Notes under the pieces: generated by a model
Seen by the model: only the letters and a program-made list of their open reading frames with translations
The model's database searches: none
Told to the model about the DNA's origin: nothing
Assembly: GCA_021495925.1 (NCBI GenBank)
Contig: JAKEKT010000002.1
Coordinates: forward strand, 496,001-560,000
Direction: 5' to 3'
DNA length: 64,000 bases
From: Diplodia intermedia
Lineage: Eukaryota; Ascomycota; Dothideomycetes; Botryosphaeriales; Botryosphaeriaceae
Program-made: the position numbers and the translations under genes
Shown here: positions 20,177 to 31,817 of the stretch, piece by piece
How the letters are laid out: each line of letters starts with the position of its first letter
Numbering within the stretch: position 1 is the stretch's first letter

Positions 20177-21355
20177 TTACTCGCTCGCCTTCGCCAGACA
20201 TTCCGGCTTGCTAGGGTTCCTCTTCCGGCCCACAGACAGGCCTCTCTGCCTGGCAACGGCCAGGACGCGCTCCGGATAGTTGCTGATGATGGCATCGACA
20301 CCGTCGTCGAGAAGCTTGCTGATGGTGACTTCGTAATCGACGGTCCACGGGATCACCTTCATGCCGAGCTCGTGCGCCTCGTCGACCACGGCTTCGGTGG
20401 TGAAGGGTGTGTAGCCGGGGGAGTTGACCGTCAGGTTCGAGGGGAAGCCGTGCACAGGGCTCACCACGCTCGAACCGATGGCGGCGGCGGCGGCAACCCA
20501 GTCTCCGGCATAGTCGTCGAGGTTGAGGCCGCCGAGCCAGGGGTAGGTTCCGTTGGCATCGGGGACGACGGTGGTGTCGTCGAGGAGGGCGACGATGGGG
20601 ACGGCCGGGTAGCGGTCGTGGATTAAGACGAGGGTGCGCCAGTCGAAGCTTTGGATCGTGGTGCGCTCGAGCAGGGCGTGCTTCTGGAGGAGGGGGATCA
20701 GGTCGAGGTACTTCTCGACGGGCCAGGTCTGCTCGGGCGTGGTGGGGTCGAGCTTGGTCTCGAGGTTGATGGTCACGCCGTCGTCGCCATAGCAGTTGAC
20801 CAGCTCCAGGACTTCCTCCAGGGTGGCGATCTTGGTGCCGGGGTGCGTCTCCTGTTGGGGGTGGTCGTCCAGCTGGAGACTACAGTCCAGAGTCTTGACT
20901 TGGGCCAGCGTCAAGTTGTTGATGAAGTCGCCCACGTAGTCGCCGGTGCATTTGGTGGGGTAAATGTAGTGCTTTGTTCCTGTCAGCACGCGGCCGGGCA
21001 GCAAGACCAACTAGCTCACATCGTGCCAGACCACGGGGACTCCGTCTTTGGTGAAGAGCGTGTCCATCTCCAAGGTATCGGCACCGATTTCCTGCAACAG
21101 TTCAACACCATGGCTCTTCTCAACCGGTTGGCGGCGGTACCAAGGCATAGGCGAACGCCTGCCGAAACGAGTTAGCGTGCATCCCCCAGCACCTTTCCCC
21201 GGTTTGCTCACCCAGTAAGACTCTTCGGTTCTCAACCCCAGGCCCCCGCGATGTGCCTGCACCTCAATGCGCCCCTTCAAGTCGCCGGCCGGGACGGGAT
21301 GGGCGGCGACGAGGGCGGCGATGCCGAGGGCGAGGGCGAAGGAGGAAGCGACCAT
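20177..21355 (-). CDS. Secreted glycerophosphodiester phosphodiesterase (GDPD family)
   Basis: It hydrolyses glycerophosphodiesters to glycerol-3-phosphate and an alcohol, outside the cell. The start at 21355 gives a signal peptide (MVASSFALALGIAALVAAHP). Catalytic HRG lies in VQAHRGGLGLRTEES. After two short introns come EIGADTLEMDTLFTKDG and VVWHD. After a third intron, HYIYPTKCTGDY completes the conserved HDHYI. The product is about 342 aa. Later residues such as VTINLETKLDP and the C-terminal KVIPWTVDYE fit the TIM-barrel family. The exon 4 acceptor is an AAAG, chosen because it keeps the HDHYI frame. The C-terminus is basic. Confidence 0.9.
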
Positions 21356-22299
21356 GGTCGGCCAAGGCGAACGAGGGCAGTTGCGGCGGCCTGTCCTGCC
21401 CTGCTCGCTCCATTTATACACACGACAACCATGACAATGCTTATCGCTTGCCTTGCCGTCATCTGTCAACGCCGCCTAACGCATCACTCATCCTGCAGCT
21501 TGTGCATATTGCTGGCTCAACCGGATTACCCTGCCTGGTCTCGCCAAGCCCCTTGGCGAGGTGCCTATCTTGAGCCGGCGAGTAAGGTGGCTCGCCTTGA
21601 TCTCGTGCCTGCCCTGACGTACCTGCTTCCGATCCTGACCCCGGGGTTGCTGCTAGGTCCGAGGGATGATGGTACCGACAATTGGACATCTTTTGTTTGT
21701 TTTAGCCGGCGAGATGCGTCTTACGCACTCAATGCGCTGACAGATCCTGCGGCTTCGTTAACAAGGCTTTTGCGGACACGTGCGCTGACACGATCATGCG
21801 CTTTCGTTGTACTCCCATTTTGGTTCGCATCTATTGCACATGGATCTGTGAGCTGCTTGCAAATTTTCCTGGGGGGATGGCAGCAGTATTTGAAATCGAC
21901 CGGCGGCAAAATATCAGCTGAGGCGGCCTTCCAGAGCGCAATAGCGGCAATGCCGTTGGCGGCGTTGTCGTCGGCGTCTTTCGGCATGCGTGCGGCATCG
22001 TCGGCATCGCCTCGCCGCTCTGGCCGCCGCGCCGCAATAGCTTCGCCTGGGGAATTGGTAATGGTGGTGAGATGTCGGGCAGCTGCGGACCTTTGCTGCC
22101 ATGTATTTATACACTTGCCGTTGCGACCTCACTTGTACATCCAACAACAGACATCTCCTCCGAGCCAATCCCACCGGAACCCGCCAACTTCAAAAGCAAC
22201 ATTCTCCAACACAACCAAAACCAGAACCTCCACGGAACAACTACTTCCATCCCAACATACCTCTTGGCCGGCGCAACCACAAAACCACCGCCCAGAACA
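21356..22299. other. Divergent promoter region
   Basis: It lies between the GDPD gene and the small membrane-protein gene. A long plus-strand open frame (21251-22621) crosses it but lacks protein character. Confidence 0.45.
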
Positions 22300-22596
22300 A
22301 TGTCGACAACAACCCTCCCCCGCACCCTCCTCACCACCCTTCGCCACGCCATCAAGAACGCCCTCCCCAAGGAGTCCCACCCGGTCGGCCGCGTGCCCAC
22401 CACTACCGCCCCCTACAAGTCCGACTGGCGCCGCGCCTGGTACCGCATGGGACTGGCCGCGACCCTGTACGTGCCGCTGGCGGGCAGCGTCATGTTCTGG
22501 CCGTTCGTCGTGCGCTCACTGGCAATGCCGGGCGGGTTCGGCCACGCGTATGGGTGGGGGAGGACGAAGGCTTGGTGGGAGGAGGAGGACCAGTGA
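22300..22596 (+). CDS. Small conserved fungal protein, single membrane segment
   Basis: This is a 98-residue, single-exon protein of unknown function. The first 25 residues are basic and hydroxylated (MSTTTLPRTLLTTLRHAIKN) and could be a mitochondrial targeting helix. Then comes GRVPTTTAPYKSDWRRAWYRM, one hydrophobic segment (GLAATLYVPLAGSVMFWPF), and an aromatic acidic end (GRTKAWWEEEDQ). The leader upstream is A/C-rich, typical of a fungal 5' UTR. It may be a small inner-membrane or respiratory accessory protein; this is inference only. Confidence 0.6.
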   Translation: MSTTTLPRTLLTTLRHAIKNALPKESHPVGRVPTTTAPYKSDWRRAWYRMGLAATLYVPLAGSVMFWPFVVRSLAMPGGFGHAYGWGRTKAWWEEEDQ

Positions 22597-23098
22597 TTGG
22601 AAGAATGGCAAGGAAGCATGAGGGAAGAGAGATAGAGAAAAGAAAGAGATGTGGCGTTGTGGGACTTTCTATCTATCGTTACATTTTCTTTTCTTTTTTT
22701 GGTTTTATTTGGGACGGCGTTCATGTTTTCAGGATTATAGAGATGGGAAATCGGTACAGACGTGGGAGCGACGCTAAACGAAGAATAGCAAATCAGCAGC
22801 CGTTTGAGAAAAAGCAAAATAGACATCTTATCCCGGTCCATAGCAATCGTCAAGCAAACACACATGGTAAAGCATGCAAATCGACAATTCTCAGTCCTCG
22901 ACACTCCACAATCTCCGGACACATCTTGAGCCGCGCTACTCTCCCTTTCGTGCGGTCTCCATCCCGCAAATTACCCAACTCGGGTTCTCCTATGACACTG
23001 GACCACTTAGACTCCGACCTGAACCCCCTGCCCCTACATATCAGAAAAAAACCCCGGAGTAACGTCAAACAGCCACCGCCACCCCTCACTCTCTCATA
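22597..23098. other. Convergent intergenic
   Basis: 3' UTRs only; nothing is recognised. Confidence 0.5.
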
Positions 23099-23866
23099 TC
23101 ATACAGCCGCCTCGACCTTCTTGTCGTCGACAGCCGGGCTTAAAAGGCCAGCGGCGGCGAAGTCCTCGACGGAAGGGCCCTGTGGTATGTCGACTAGAAC
23201 TGCCGGGTCGCTTTTGCGCGACTGCAGCAGGGCTGCGCGGTTCTGCGATGCAGGAAGTGTAAGGAAGAGATGCGGCTTTTGGTCATAGAATCGTAGCAAG
23301 TGAAGGGATTTAGGATAAAATGAAAAGGGGAAGAAAAAAGATTGAGACGCGTACTGCACAAACTGTGCAAGCCGCCTACAAGAGAATGTCACCGGCAGCA
23401 ATACCACGTGCTCACCACAAAAATAGGGTATAAGAGGGGAAAACAGAACAGAACAAAAAAGAAAAGAAAACGCGAACAAACTCACCTCGGGCGGCCCGCT
23501 CAACCCAAACTCCTCCAGCACCTCGCCCTCCCTCGCCAAATGATCCGGGCTGCTGCCGCACCTCGGCGGCCGCTCATCACCGGCGCCGTCGTCGTCCACC
23601 TCGCCTCGTTTCCTCGCAACGGTCGTCGAAACGCCACCCGCTGCCGACAAAGCACCGCTGCCGCCGCCGACGATCCGCTGCTTCGCCTGGTCGGGCGACG
23701 TGGGCGTGCCGTCGATCTCGACGGGCGCGCCGGCGTTGATGGCGGGCGTCGACGTGTCGAGGTGCGGGACGACGGAGCCGCGTACGAAGCGCGGCGGCCC
23801 TGACGGCTCGGGCGCGGCGGCCGGGCGATTGTCGGCGACGGTGGCGGGCGTGGGCGTGGTAGTCAT
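23099..23866 (-). CDS. Small disordered conserved protein
   Basis: Exon 1 (23866-23486) encodes MTTTPTPATVADNRPAAAPE, RFVRGSVVPHLDTSTPA, PTSPDQAKQRIVGG and EVLEEFGLSGPPE. The last exon (from 23242) encodes NRAALLQSRKSDPAVLVDIP and ends KKVEAAV. Joined directly in phase 0 they give 174 aa. The 243-nt interval between them is a multiple of three and stop-free, and it contains a conserved-looking RLAQFVQYA, so a small middle exon or retained intron is possible. No domain is recognised. Confidence 0.6.
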   Translation of the reverse strand: MTTTPTPATVADNRPAAAPEPSGPPRFVRGSVVPHLDTSTPAINAGAPVEIDGTPTSPDQAKQRIVGGGSGALSAAGGVSTTVARKRGEVDDDGAGDERPPRCGSSPDHLAREGEVLEEFGLSGPPEVSLFAFSFLFCSVLFSPLIPYFCGEHVVLLPVTFSCRRLAQFVQYASQSFFFPFSFYPKSLHLLRFYDQKPHLFLTLPASQNRAALLQSRKSDPAVLVDIPQGPSVEDFAAAGLLSPAVDDKKVEAAV

Positions 23867-25299
23867 GCCGGTGTGTTGCTTGCTGTGGAAAATGGTCTGA
23901 CAAAACCCGGGAGAGGGCGGGATGGTAGAAGAATTCGAAGGCGGAATGGGGCGCGGAACGTGTGGCAGCAACGGGTGCGGCGGTGGTGCGGAGTGCGAGT
24001 GCAAAAAGGTAGCGGGGTGCGCAGATGACGATAGCAGATGGAAGGAAGCGGATGGTGCAGCGAGGGAGTGAGCAGAAGCAGGCGGGCGTTTCAGGGCGCA
24101 GGACACGAGAGCAGCAAGGCTGAATCGGTGCCTCAGGTCCTCGGTCTGGTCAAAGCCAAAACCTCCACGTGCTGATGGTCGGATTTCGAGACTTCAGATT
24201 GCAGGCGGGAGCGGGGATCGACCGAGGTGGCGGCAGCGTGCTCCTGCGCTATTGTTATTTATATACAGCTATTGTATCCACCCGCCCGCTCAGCTGGGCA
24301 GGGAGAACACGAGCAGGCAGGCACAAGGCGGCAACACACGCAGCCCGAGGCGGAGGCGTCAGGCCTGTGCTACTGCCTGCACGCCGCTTCTTTGATGCAA
24401 AGGCAATCGCGGAATAGGACTGGTGAGGGCTGCGTCGACGGGCTCGGCCGGCTGGTCGAGACGAGACGAGACACACTCAACCTGGCCTGGCCTGGCCTGG
24501 CCTGGTCGCCTCTCCACGACGAGACACGCGAGCGTGGCTGAGCAACAATTCGTCCGTCTCAGCTGCGACATGTAAGCATCCGTCACCGAGGCAGGTCTAG
24601 CCGCACTCTCCACCCTCCAGCCCTCCACTGCGAAAATAGTAGCCGCGCAAGCGCTCGATAACAACGGTGTTTTCTCTATCAACCTGGCTACCGGAGTCTT
24701 CTGCTCCAGCGTGACAATTGCTACCCGTTGCATCTCGGCGACCTCCTCCGCCACTGACCATCCATTCCCCCTCCTACCACCAATCTGCCCCGATGAAGAA
24801 AGATATTGCGGCGAAAAAGCAAAAAGACTAGAAGCAACCAAATCGATGCCAATGCCTCGCGAGGAGAACTGGCCGTGAATGCAAGATAAAAAAGAAAATC
24901 CCAGCAAACTAAAGTACACATTAAATGTCGGCGGTTTGGTGGTATCATGAACAAGCCCAGGGGAGAGGTCCGCCAACAGACCTCAATCCCGTGCCCCATC
25001 AACGCTAAGCGAAATCGACCAAAGGAGATTGTGAGTGCACTGTTGGAGAGGGCGAAAAGCAGGAAGCAGAAGTGCAGGTGAAAAAGGGCATGAGAACAGG
25101 CAGCGCCTGCATAGATGCAACGCATGAAGCACGCTTCGCGTGTGAATCGTATGCCAGCAGAATGATCGACAAGAACAGAAGAAAAGGTGAAGAAAAGGAA
25201 ATCCCGAAATACGCCGGATGCGCCTTGCCGAGGAGCCCGCTCGCTTTTGTACATTCGCTCATTAGAAGTCCCAGAAATCCATCCGCCAGCCGCTCGCTC
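23867..25299. other. Intergenic: promoter of the small protein and 3' flank of RAX2
   Basis: Minus-strand open frames at 24359-24976 and 24721-25254 lack family features. A CCTGG pentanucleotide repeat is listed separately. Confidence 0.45.
24481..24505. repeat. CCTGG microsatellite, five units
   Basis: Five perfect tandem copies of CCTGG. Confidence 0.9.
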
Positions 25300-28200
25300 T
25301 CAGAGCCTTTCCGGCGCCCCCGGGTTGTCGAGGTTGCCGAGAATGTGCTCCGGCGGGATGCGATTTATGTTGGCGTTCTTGTCTCCCATCTGTGTCGGCG
25401 CCGGCACGTAACCTTCACGCGCCCTGCGGATGCGTTCGGCCGCGATGCCAGCCACGACAAGCAGCATGATCAGCGCGAGCGCAATGGCGAGCGCAATGAG
25501 CACCACCAATCCGAGCGCAAGATGGCCACCTGGAAACACGTCAGTTGCACACTCGCCTACGTTACACATGCCATCAACTCACCACTTGTCCGGAAGACGT
25601 TTTGGGGCTTCTCAACGAAGACTTGCGAGAGACTACCTTGGCCGTTGCTGGCCGTAGTAGAGAGGATGAAGGGCTGGAAGTCGGTGCCGTTGAACGTGAC
25701 CGCGGACGCGTTCCCGAATCCAGGCACGTTAAGCTCGCCCAGCACCATGAGAATCTTGTCCTTGTCCAGGTTTTCGTTCGAGTCGTGGTCCTCATTGATG
25801 GAGAAAACCTGGAGGCCGCGGACAACAGAGCCTTCGCCGAGACCTTCCCCAACCGACACCCAGTCGTCGGCACCGGTACCCGTGAGCATGACGAACGCGG
25901 AGCCATTAGAGGCTGTGCCCGCAACCCAGAACTGTGTTCCATCGCTGTTGGCTGCTGTGATCGCGTCAACAGGCCCAGGAACCTGCTCAGACCCAGGAAG
26001 AGTCTTGAATGATGAGTCCTTGACAGTGTAAGTGACGAGCGCTGTGGTATTGTCATCAGCGGTAAGGTTGCCGCCAAGCAGGAGCTCGTTCTGTGTGACC
26101 CAAAGCATAGTCGAAACCGATCCCGACAGCCCATTGCCAGGGCTGACCCACTGGCCACGGTCGGTGGCGTAGACACAGAGAGCAGGGCAGGTGAAAGCAC
26201 CAGCCGAGTCGAACTCTCCACCAACAAAGACATCGCTAGAATCAGGCCGGGGAGCGATGGCGTTGACCGAGACTTGCCCGCTGGTGCGGTCGAGGGCCTG
26301 GGGCTGAGTGCTGGAGAAATCGGCATTGGCAAGGCTGTAAGAGAAGAGCCCATTGAGTTCCGTGTCACTAGCATTGCCAGTGAATCTACCACCAACCCAT
26401 AGAGTCGAGTCCGATTCCTGAGTAGCAAGGGTGACAATCGTAGCGGTAGCGTCTAACTGGTTGCTAAGGCCGGTGACCTGGTCTGAGTTGGATGTGTTAA
26501 CGAAAAGAAGGTTGTTGAACTCGGAACCGTTTGCGCCGGAAACCGAGAAATGACCCCCAATGACGGTAATGTTGAGGCTGTTCTGTTCGTAGACCAAACC
26601 AGTGACCACACCCGTAACGCTCTGAGAACTTGTCGAGCGCTTGGTAAGATTTGAAGAGGCCGACTCGGCCTCAGGCTGAATCTGGATGGGATAGCGTTGC
26701 AGGCCAAGCTGTTCCGCGCTGATCAGGCCAACAGCGCCACTCGCTTCCAAAGCCTGAGACGCGACAGCTCCTGCAAACAAGGGGTCGGAATCCGGCACTT
26801 CCGTCCAAGCATTGAGCTGACCCGAAACCGCGATAGCCTGCACATCCAGATTGCGAACCCAGTTTCCTCTCGAGGGAGACCAGAGCGCTATGCCTTCAAC
26901 AGGGAAAGTCGCATTTTCTCCAAAAGCCTGAACGCCGGTAATGTCGCCGCTCAGTGCAAGGACGAACTCTGGAGTATCGTCCGTCAGGTTGAGGCTGAGG
27001 GGAATGATCTGAGCAACACTGCCGTTGACACCCGCACCCAGGGGCGTCCAGGTATTGTCGGACGTCGAGTACAATGCGACACTGTTCAGTCCATCCACTG
27101 TGTTTTCGGCAGTGTTGGAGAAGTTGCCGCCAACAAACAGGTCCGTGCCGTTGAGGTACAGAGCCCGGACCTCGGAGTTGAGGCCACGGTCTGCAAGGCT
27201 GACAGTTGTGTTATCTTTGATGGCAAAAATGTGACTGATATTACTGCTGCTGAAGTTGCCGCCAATCCACATCGTATTGTCGTCGGCTACCATGGCATTG
27301 ATACCCGCAGAGTCGCTAAGTTGGGAGCCTGCAGTGTCGACAACAGAGGCCGAAAAATCGTCGCTGGCAGTATCAAGGCTGGGGTCGTATTCATAGAGGC
27401 CATTGAGACCGCCAGAGGAGGAGCTCATGAGTTCGAAGCGCACGCGCTGGGCGACAATGTTGAGGGGCCCTTGTTGGCCGTCGGCAGGCGTAAGTTCGAT
27501 GAATGGGCGGAATGAATCGGAGATCGCGTCTACGTAGCCATAATAGACCGTGTCGTACTTGTCGTAGTAGTTCGTCTGGAACAAGGTCGTTGAGATTGGT
27601 GCGCCTGCAGTCGTGGTGCCATTGGTCATAGTCCCTGTGATGTTGACCTGCCCACGAGTCTCGCAAGTATTGTCTTGTTTACATCCGGGAGTATACAGGC
27701 GTACGGTGTAATTGCCAGACTGCTTGACGTTAGGCTTGAAAACCACAGAAGCTGAACTGCTGTCGACGGTCTCTCCGCTTGTGAAGTTCGCGCTGAGCCA
27801 CTGCGAGCTGCTAGAGTGTGATGCCTCGACTTCCCAGGGGCCAGTTTGGGTGGCGGTGGCGGCCGTGTTGGTGCTTTCACAGGTGGGGTGGTTGAAGTCG
27901 TTGATGGCAAAAGAGTAGATGTCGTCTTGGTACAACTCGATGCCAGCCAGACCAGCACCGTCGCCGTACCACTCCGAGATATCGATGCGGAAGGCGTTCA
28001 TGCCAACTTGGTTGACAAAGTGGAAGTCCTGGTGCGTAGTGTTACCTTGCGGAAGGGGGCAGCGAGCATCACACGTGATGTTGTTTCCATCGGAATCGGT
28101 GTGGGTGAGGTTCATGATACCGCCATCGGGCAGAGCAGTGAAGCGCCAGGTCCTCGTCCCACGGCCATCCTCGTTGGTGTTGTACAGGCGTAGCTTGGTG

Positions 28201-29063
28201 GGCTGGAATCCAAATTGAAATTCAGCCTTCCAGAATCCAGGCGAAGCGTCCTCCAACAAGAAAGCATTGCCAGATCCACCCTGTCCTGACTTGCAGAGGA
28301 TATTCCTGGGGTCACTAAATCCACTCTGGGACGAGGCAGCCTGGGAAGTAATGTTCCCAGCTCCCAAGGGAATAATCTGCTGGTCCTTCTGCTTCGGGGT
28401 AGTACTGTTTCCAAGTCCATCAAACGATCCTCCGAAAATGATGTGGCCATCGGAATTCTTGACAATAGAAGAAACGGGCCCATTGAAACCGGCAAAAGGA
28501 AGGTTCGTCCAGCCGTCTACCCATGCAAGGGCGTTCGTGGAGTTCGCCGCAGAGAAAGAGCCGCCGACGTACACGGTTCCGGAATCCGAGTCGCAATACA
28601 GACTCTTGACGCTGCCGGTTAGTCCCTCTAAAGGCGTGATGTCAGACGTGTTGGGGTTGAAAAGCGCGATGCCCTGCGTCTCAACGCCGCCTAAGCTAGT
28701 GAAGTTGCCTCCGATGACAATGCCGGTCAGAGATCCATCCTTTACGAAAGGGCACATGGCCTGGATGTTCGCATCACCGACGGCGAGGTTGGCGAAGGCG
28801 CCGTTCGGGAAGCGCGATAGGATTGCCTGACTGCCATTCGTGAGATAGGTGTTTTGCTCTTGGCCTACCCATTCGTAGAGGGAGAGGGCGTCGAAATTGC
28901 CCGCAAGCGCGACGCGGCCAAGCTCGGAAATGTCGATGTTCGGCGAATCGACGGCTTCGAAGGAGACGGCGCGGGTGGTGGGGGCGCCGATCAGGGCGGC
29001 AGAGAGGAGGGCGGCTGCAAGCCTACCGGCCGACATGACCGGCGATGAGGAAGAAGCCCTCAT
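25300..29063 (-). CDS. RAX2: Rax2-type cell polarity/bud-site protein
   Basis: This is a plasma-membrane glycoprotein that marks growth sites and limits polarised growth; yeast Rax2 works with Rax1. Exon 1 (29063-25583) and exon 2 (25529-25300) give 1236 aa. After a signal peptide (LAAALLSAALIGAPTTRA) the ectodomain carries repeated kelch-like blades such as VYVGGSFSAANS, LFVGGNFSNTAEN and LWVGGRFTGN. Many N-x-S/T sites are present. The second exon supplies the membrane span (LALGLVVLIALAIALALIML) and a short cytoplasmic tail ending GNLDNPGAPERL. A second ATG at 29036 would also leave a good signal peptide. The frame stays open upstream to 29441, but that part is pyrimidine-rich leader. Confidence 0.92.
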
Positions 29064-30680
29064 TGCCTGAGCCGGCGGCGACCGGGGGGAGGAAGAGCAG
29101 TGCGGAGGGCGGCGGTGTCGTGGCTGTGGAGAAGTCGGAGAGGAGTTCAGTGTTGACGAGAGCACGACATGCCGGGGCGGACAAGCTGGTCGTAAGGTAC
29201 CCGGGGCGCAAACGGAGGCGATGAAGCAGACGGGGCGGCGACGAATGGGAAGCGGCGCGCAGGGTCGGAAACAAGGCGGGCCCGGGACGGAGGCGCAGGG
29301 GAAGGGCTGGTGTGCGACGTGGCGCTGGTAACGAGTGACTGTGGGTGAGAAAGTTCGAGACGCAGGAAAAACCAAAGAGAGCGACAGGCGACGGACGTGC
29401 GAGTCGGTCGTGGAGACGTGAAGGATGAAGATGGAGTTCAACGGGATCTCCTCTGCAGCGCGCAGAGTCAGCGGCGTGCTGGGGGCCTTCGCAAAACAGC
29501 CTGAGACGCTCGCGCCAAGTCCACGTTAGATGAGCTCCTGAGCGGCCTGAGCCACGACCGACGCGACGCGGCCGGCTCGACGACCCACTTCGCGTCCGCA
29601 CAGAGGCGCCCGTGCAGGAGCACGGGGCGGCTGGCCCTGACAGGTCCGCCAGCCGGTGATACGCCGCCTGCTTCTGCTGCATCATCGCCCGAGCGGGAGT
29701 CACACCCAGCGCCTGCGCCTGCGCCAGCGCCAACGCCAACGCGACCGTTGGATCGCGCCGCAAGGGGCCGCCCGCCGTGCTGCTCCACGCTCGACGCTCC
29801 ACGCTACACCTACATGTGCACTCTATCCCGACCTCGCTGCGCGCCCGCCCTATTCGCACTGTACCAAGCGCACGCCGCTCCTCAGCTCGTGTGCGCGGAC
29901 CTTCCGGATGCGTAATTCGCCGTCAGGGCCTGGCCATCCCTGGCTCAGCCAATGACCGCCCCGGACCCGCTGCCGCCGCCGCGGCTGCCGGCATCCTCTG
30001 CGCCGCAGCTGGCTTCCCGTGAACGTCTGGCCGCTGCTGCATGCAATTCGCACATACAGGAGATCGCGCCTGCGACCGGCCATCAGCCACCCGGGCAGCT
30101 TTGCCTCAGGCAGCCTATGCTTGGCGATCTGCAGTTTGGCCGATCTGGAAGGTTCGCACATGCCGACTCCACCATCTGCACTGTGGAGCCGCCTCTCCCA
30201 AACCGCCTTTTTGCAGCATGGTGCCTGCGTTATTAGCCCAGATGCTCCCAAGCGGTGAAGCGCCAAGGCCACGTCTGGACGATGCCGCGGTAACAGAGAC
30301 ACGCTGTACGACGTGTGCAACTCCAGCCTGTCTTGGAGCATTGCCATGGCAGAGCCGCCAGCCTCCTGTACCTCCGACGGGAAGCTCGTCAATAGTGTCG
30401 GCGGCAAAGCAGCGTGAAAAGGGATCAATCCATACTATCTAATGATTCCGACGGCAACTAGCTGTCCCACATCTGGTGGTCGTGGACCAATCCTCTGGAG
30501 AGACTCATTTCTAGCAGCATGTCGATAAACACAGCATCCGCGTGCAGGGTACCACAGTCTCAGAGGCGCATGCACTGCACGATCGAGCAAGGAGCGCCAC
30601 GCTTTCCCGTCCAACCCACCCAGCCATTCTCGTGAAATCATTACCGGCATTGCGTCGTAGCAGCAGGCTCGCCGCTTGGT
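29064..30680. other. Intergenic (1.6 kb): RAX2 promoter and 3' flank of the LanC-like gene
   Basis: Open frames at 29023-29859 and 29850-30428 (minus) are GC-driven and not protein-like. No RNA genes were seen. Confidence 0.45.
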
Positions 30681-31817
30681 CTAGATGTCGTTGTAGCCCA
30701 AGAATCTCTTCTGGAGATGTTTGTCTGCCACCGCCCACGTCCATGCGCGCCCTGCCTCTCCACACCAGAGCGCCGAAGGATCGTCGGACTTTTCCATCAT
30801 ACCGTCCTTGTCCATCTGCTTGATCTCATGGCCCGTGGTGAAGGTGAGGAAATGCTCAAATTCAGGGTCCTCGAGTGTGAGGGCGTTGCCGGAGATACCA
30901 TGACACAAGCAGGGCTCCTTTGTCAAGAGACCACGCTCGAGAATGCATTCTTGGCCACGCCGAATGGCCCTGTCGATACGATCCTGCATCTTGGGGAAAT
31001 ACTGCCTGATCGACTGGATAGATGCGACCACGCCAGCGGCGCCGTGGCAGAACTGCACGAGCCGGTCTTTGCCAGGTGGGATGGAGGACGGCCAGTTGCC
31101 GCTATCGTACTGATAGCTGAGAACAGCGCCCAGGTCAGCTTCCAACTTGGGTGCCATGGCGGGGTCGGTGAGCACGATCTGCGTGATGATGCCAATTGTG
31201 CCATGGACCGCACCGAGATAGGCCTTTCCGTGCCACTTCCACGGCCGGGGAGAGTCCATGATCGCATCGATGACTTCATCCGTGGTGTCGTCAATGAGCT
31301 CTTTGGTATCAACGTCATCCTCGAAAGAAGCCCTCACCAGGCGCAAGAGGTAGAGGTATCCCGCACGGCCGTAGAGCCATTCATTTCCAGCATCATCATC
31401 GACAGTCACGGCAGCGTAGTTGCAGAGCTCCTTTGCCATATCCGCGTCCTTTGCAGAAGCGGCGCCTAGGGCGAGAAGAGCCATGATGTCGTCGGTGACA
31501 CCGCACTTTTTGACCGAAGGTCCGGGATAATTCTTCATGTGCTTCTGAGCCAGCTCAAGATAGGCGGCGGACCAGGAGCCTAGCGGGTAGTCGCCGATGG
31601 TCATTTCCGGGTAGAGCTGCTGCAAGCGGAAGAAGAGAAAGGACACGCTGATTGGACCATAATAGAGACCGCCGCCGGGCGGGATCTGGTCGGGCGGGTA
31701 ATCGTTGACCAGGCGCACTAGCGAGGCTGTGAGCTGCTTGTAGGGGTCTCTCCGGGAGAGAGGCTGGTCATTGCGGAAGTAGCGCGGGAGCGCCTTTGGC
31801 TGCGCGGCTGTCGCCAT
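30681..31817 (-). CDS. Lanthionine synthetase C-like (LanCL) protein
   Basis: This is a single-exon, 378-aa (alpha/alpha)6-barrel protein. Eukaryotic LanCL proteins add glutathione to dehydroamino acids in damaged proteins; the same role here is an inference. Repeated GxxG motifs are visible in order: YGRAGYLYLLR, GAVHGTIGI, FCHGAAGVV, CHGISGNAL and WCGEAGRAW. The zinc ligands of the family, a Cys in the FCHG motif and a Cys-His pair in CLCHG, are present. The C-terminal WTWAVADKHLQKRF fits too. ATG 31817 (MATAAQPKALPRYF) is preferred; an in-frame ATG at 31859 adds 14 residues. Confidence 0.9.
   Translation of the reverse strand: MATAAQPKALPRYFRNDQPLSRRDPYKQLTASLVRLVNDYPPDQIPPGGGLYYGPISVSFLFFRLQQLYPEMTIGDYPLGSWSAAYLELAQKHMKNYPGPSVKKCGVTDDIMALLALGAASAKDADMAKELCNYAAVTVDDDAGNEWLYGRAGYLYLLRLVRASFEDDVDTKELIDDTTDEVIDAIMDSPRPWKWHGKAYLGAVHGTIGIITQIVLTDPAMAPKLEADLGAVLSYQYDSGNWPSSIPPGKDRLVQFCHGAAGVVASIQSIRQYFPKMQDRIDRAIRRGQECILERGLLTKEPCLCHGISGNALTLEDPEFEHFLTFTTGHEIKQMDKDGMMEKSDDPSALWCGEAGRAWTWAVADKHLQKRFLGYNDI

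Noticed and set aside
21251..22621. 456-codon plus-strand open frame
   Set aside because: It crosses the antisense of the GDPD start, a promoter and the small gene in a different frame; its composition is not protein-like.
24359..25254. Two minus-strand open frames of 205 and 177 codons downstream of RAX2
   Set aside because: Low-complexity hydrophobic translation with no start context or homology; probably 3' UTR.
29023..30428. Minus-strand open frames of 278 and 192 codons upstream of RAX2
   Set aside because: GC-driven, Arg/Pro/Ser-rich without conserved blocks; they fit a leader and spacer better.
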